Assembly: GCA_945637645.1 (NCBI GenBank)
Contig: CALZDK010000121.1
Location: 1 to 5,842 of the forward strand
DNA length: 5,842 nucleotides
Direction of reading: 5' to 3'
Source of the DNA: an uncultured Prevotella sp.
Lineage (GTDB): Bacteria; Bacteroidota; Bacteroidia; Bacteroidales; Bacteroidaceae
Part shown: one piece after another, positions 5,825-5,842 of the stretch
Numbering within the stretch: position 1 is the first letter of the stretch
Layout: each line of letters begins with the position of its first letter
Notes under the pieces: model-generated
Databases searched by the model: none
What the model was told of the DNA's origin: nothing
What the model saw: only the letters and a program-made list of their open reading frames with translations
Translations under genes and position numbers: made by a program

Positions 5825-5842
5825 TAATAGAAAAGCGGGAGA
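5825..5842. other. Right edge, start of next intergenic region
   Basis: These 18 bases follow the stop codon. They begin with two more in-frame stops (TAA, TAG) and end in the purine-rich AAAAGCGGGAGA. That could be the ribosome binding site of a closely following co-directional gene, but no start codon lies inside the window. No terminator hairpin is visible in the part shown. Confidence 0.3.

Overview
The window looks like chromosomal DNA from a Bacteroidales bacterium, most likely Prevotella or a close relative. The reasons are the TPR/transmembrane/AraC-type regulator typical of this order, PolA and prenyl synthase sequences that resemble Bacteroidales proteins as I remember them, and a TAnnTTTG-type -7 promoter element ahead of the rightmost gene. 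No phage, plasmid, insertion sequence, CRISPR or RNA gene is visible.

Layout: (1) bases 1-91 are non-coding, with an AT-rich stretch and a small 9-bp GTCA-containing repeat. (2) 92-1828, minus strand, encodes a membrane-anchored regulator: lipoprotein-like signal, periplasmic TPR array, one membrane span, coiled-coil linker and C-terminal AraC-type DNA-binding domain. (3) 1829-1995 is an intergenic spacer almost filled (1851-1990) by an 8-bp tandem repeat, TCAACTYG, with three 10-bp interruptions. (4) 1996-4761, minus strand, is polA (DNA polymerase I), full length at 921 codons but interrupted by one in-frame TAG at codon 207 (4141-4143). Everything on either side of the TAG is in the same frame and conserved. 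(5) 4762-4846 is a short AT-rich divergent promoter region. (6) 4847-5824, plus strand, is an intact long-chain polyprenyl diphosphate synthase, probably for the menaquinone side chain. (7) The last 18 bases are the start of the next intergenic region.

polA and the prenyl synthase are transcribed divergently from the 85-bp gap. polA and the regulator share an orientation, with the repeat array between them. The genes have no obvious shared pathway: DNA repair and replication, quinone side-chain synthesis, and a signal-responsive regulator of unknown target.

The most notable signal is the single-codon interruption of polA. It could be a genuine nonsense mutation (compare the classical E. coli polA1 allele, also an amber), a base-call error, or a codon read through by an amber suppressor. 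Sequence alone cannot decide. The second is the 8-bp array, together with smaller tandem repeats inside and downstream of the regulator gene, which make the regulator locus a candidate for slippage-driven variation. I do not see convincing evidence of a wholly new system.
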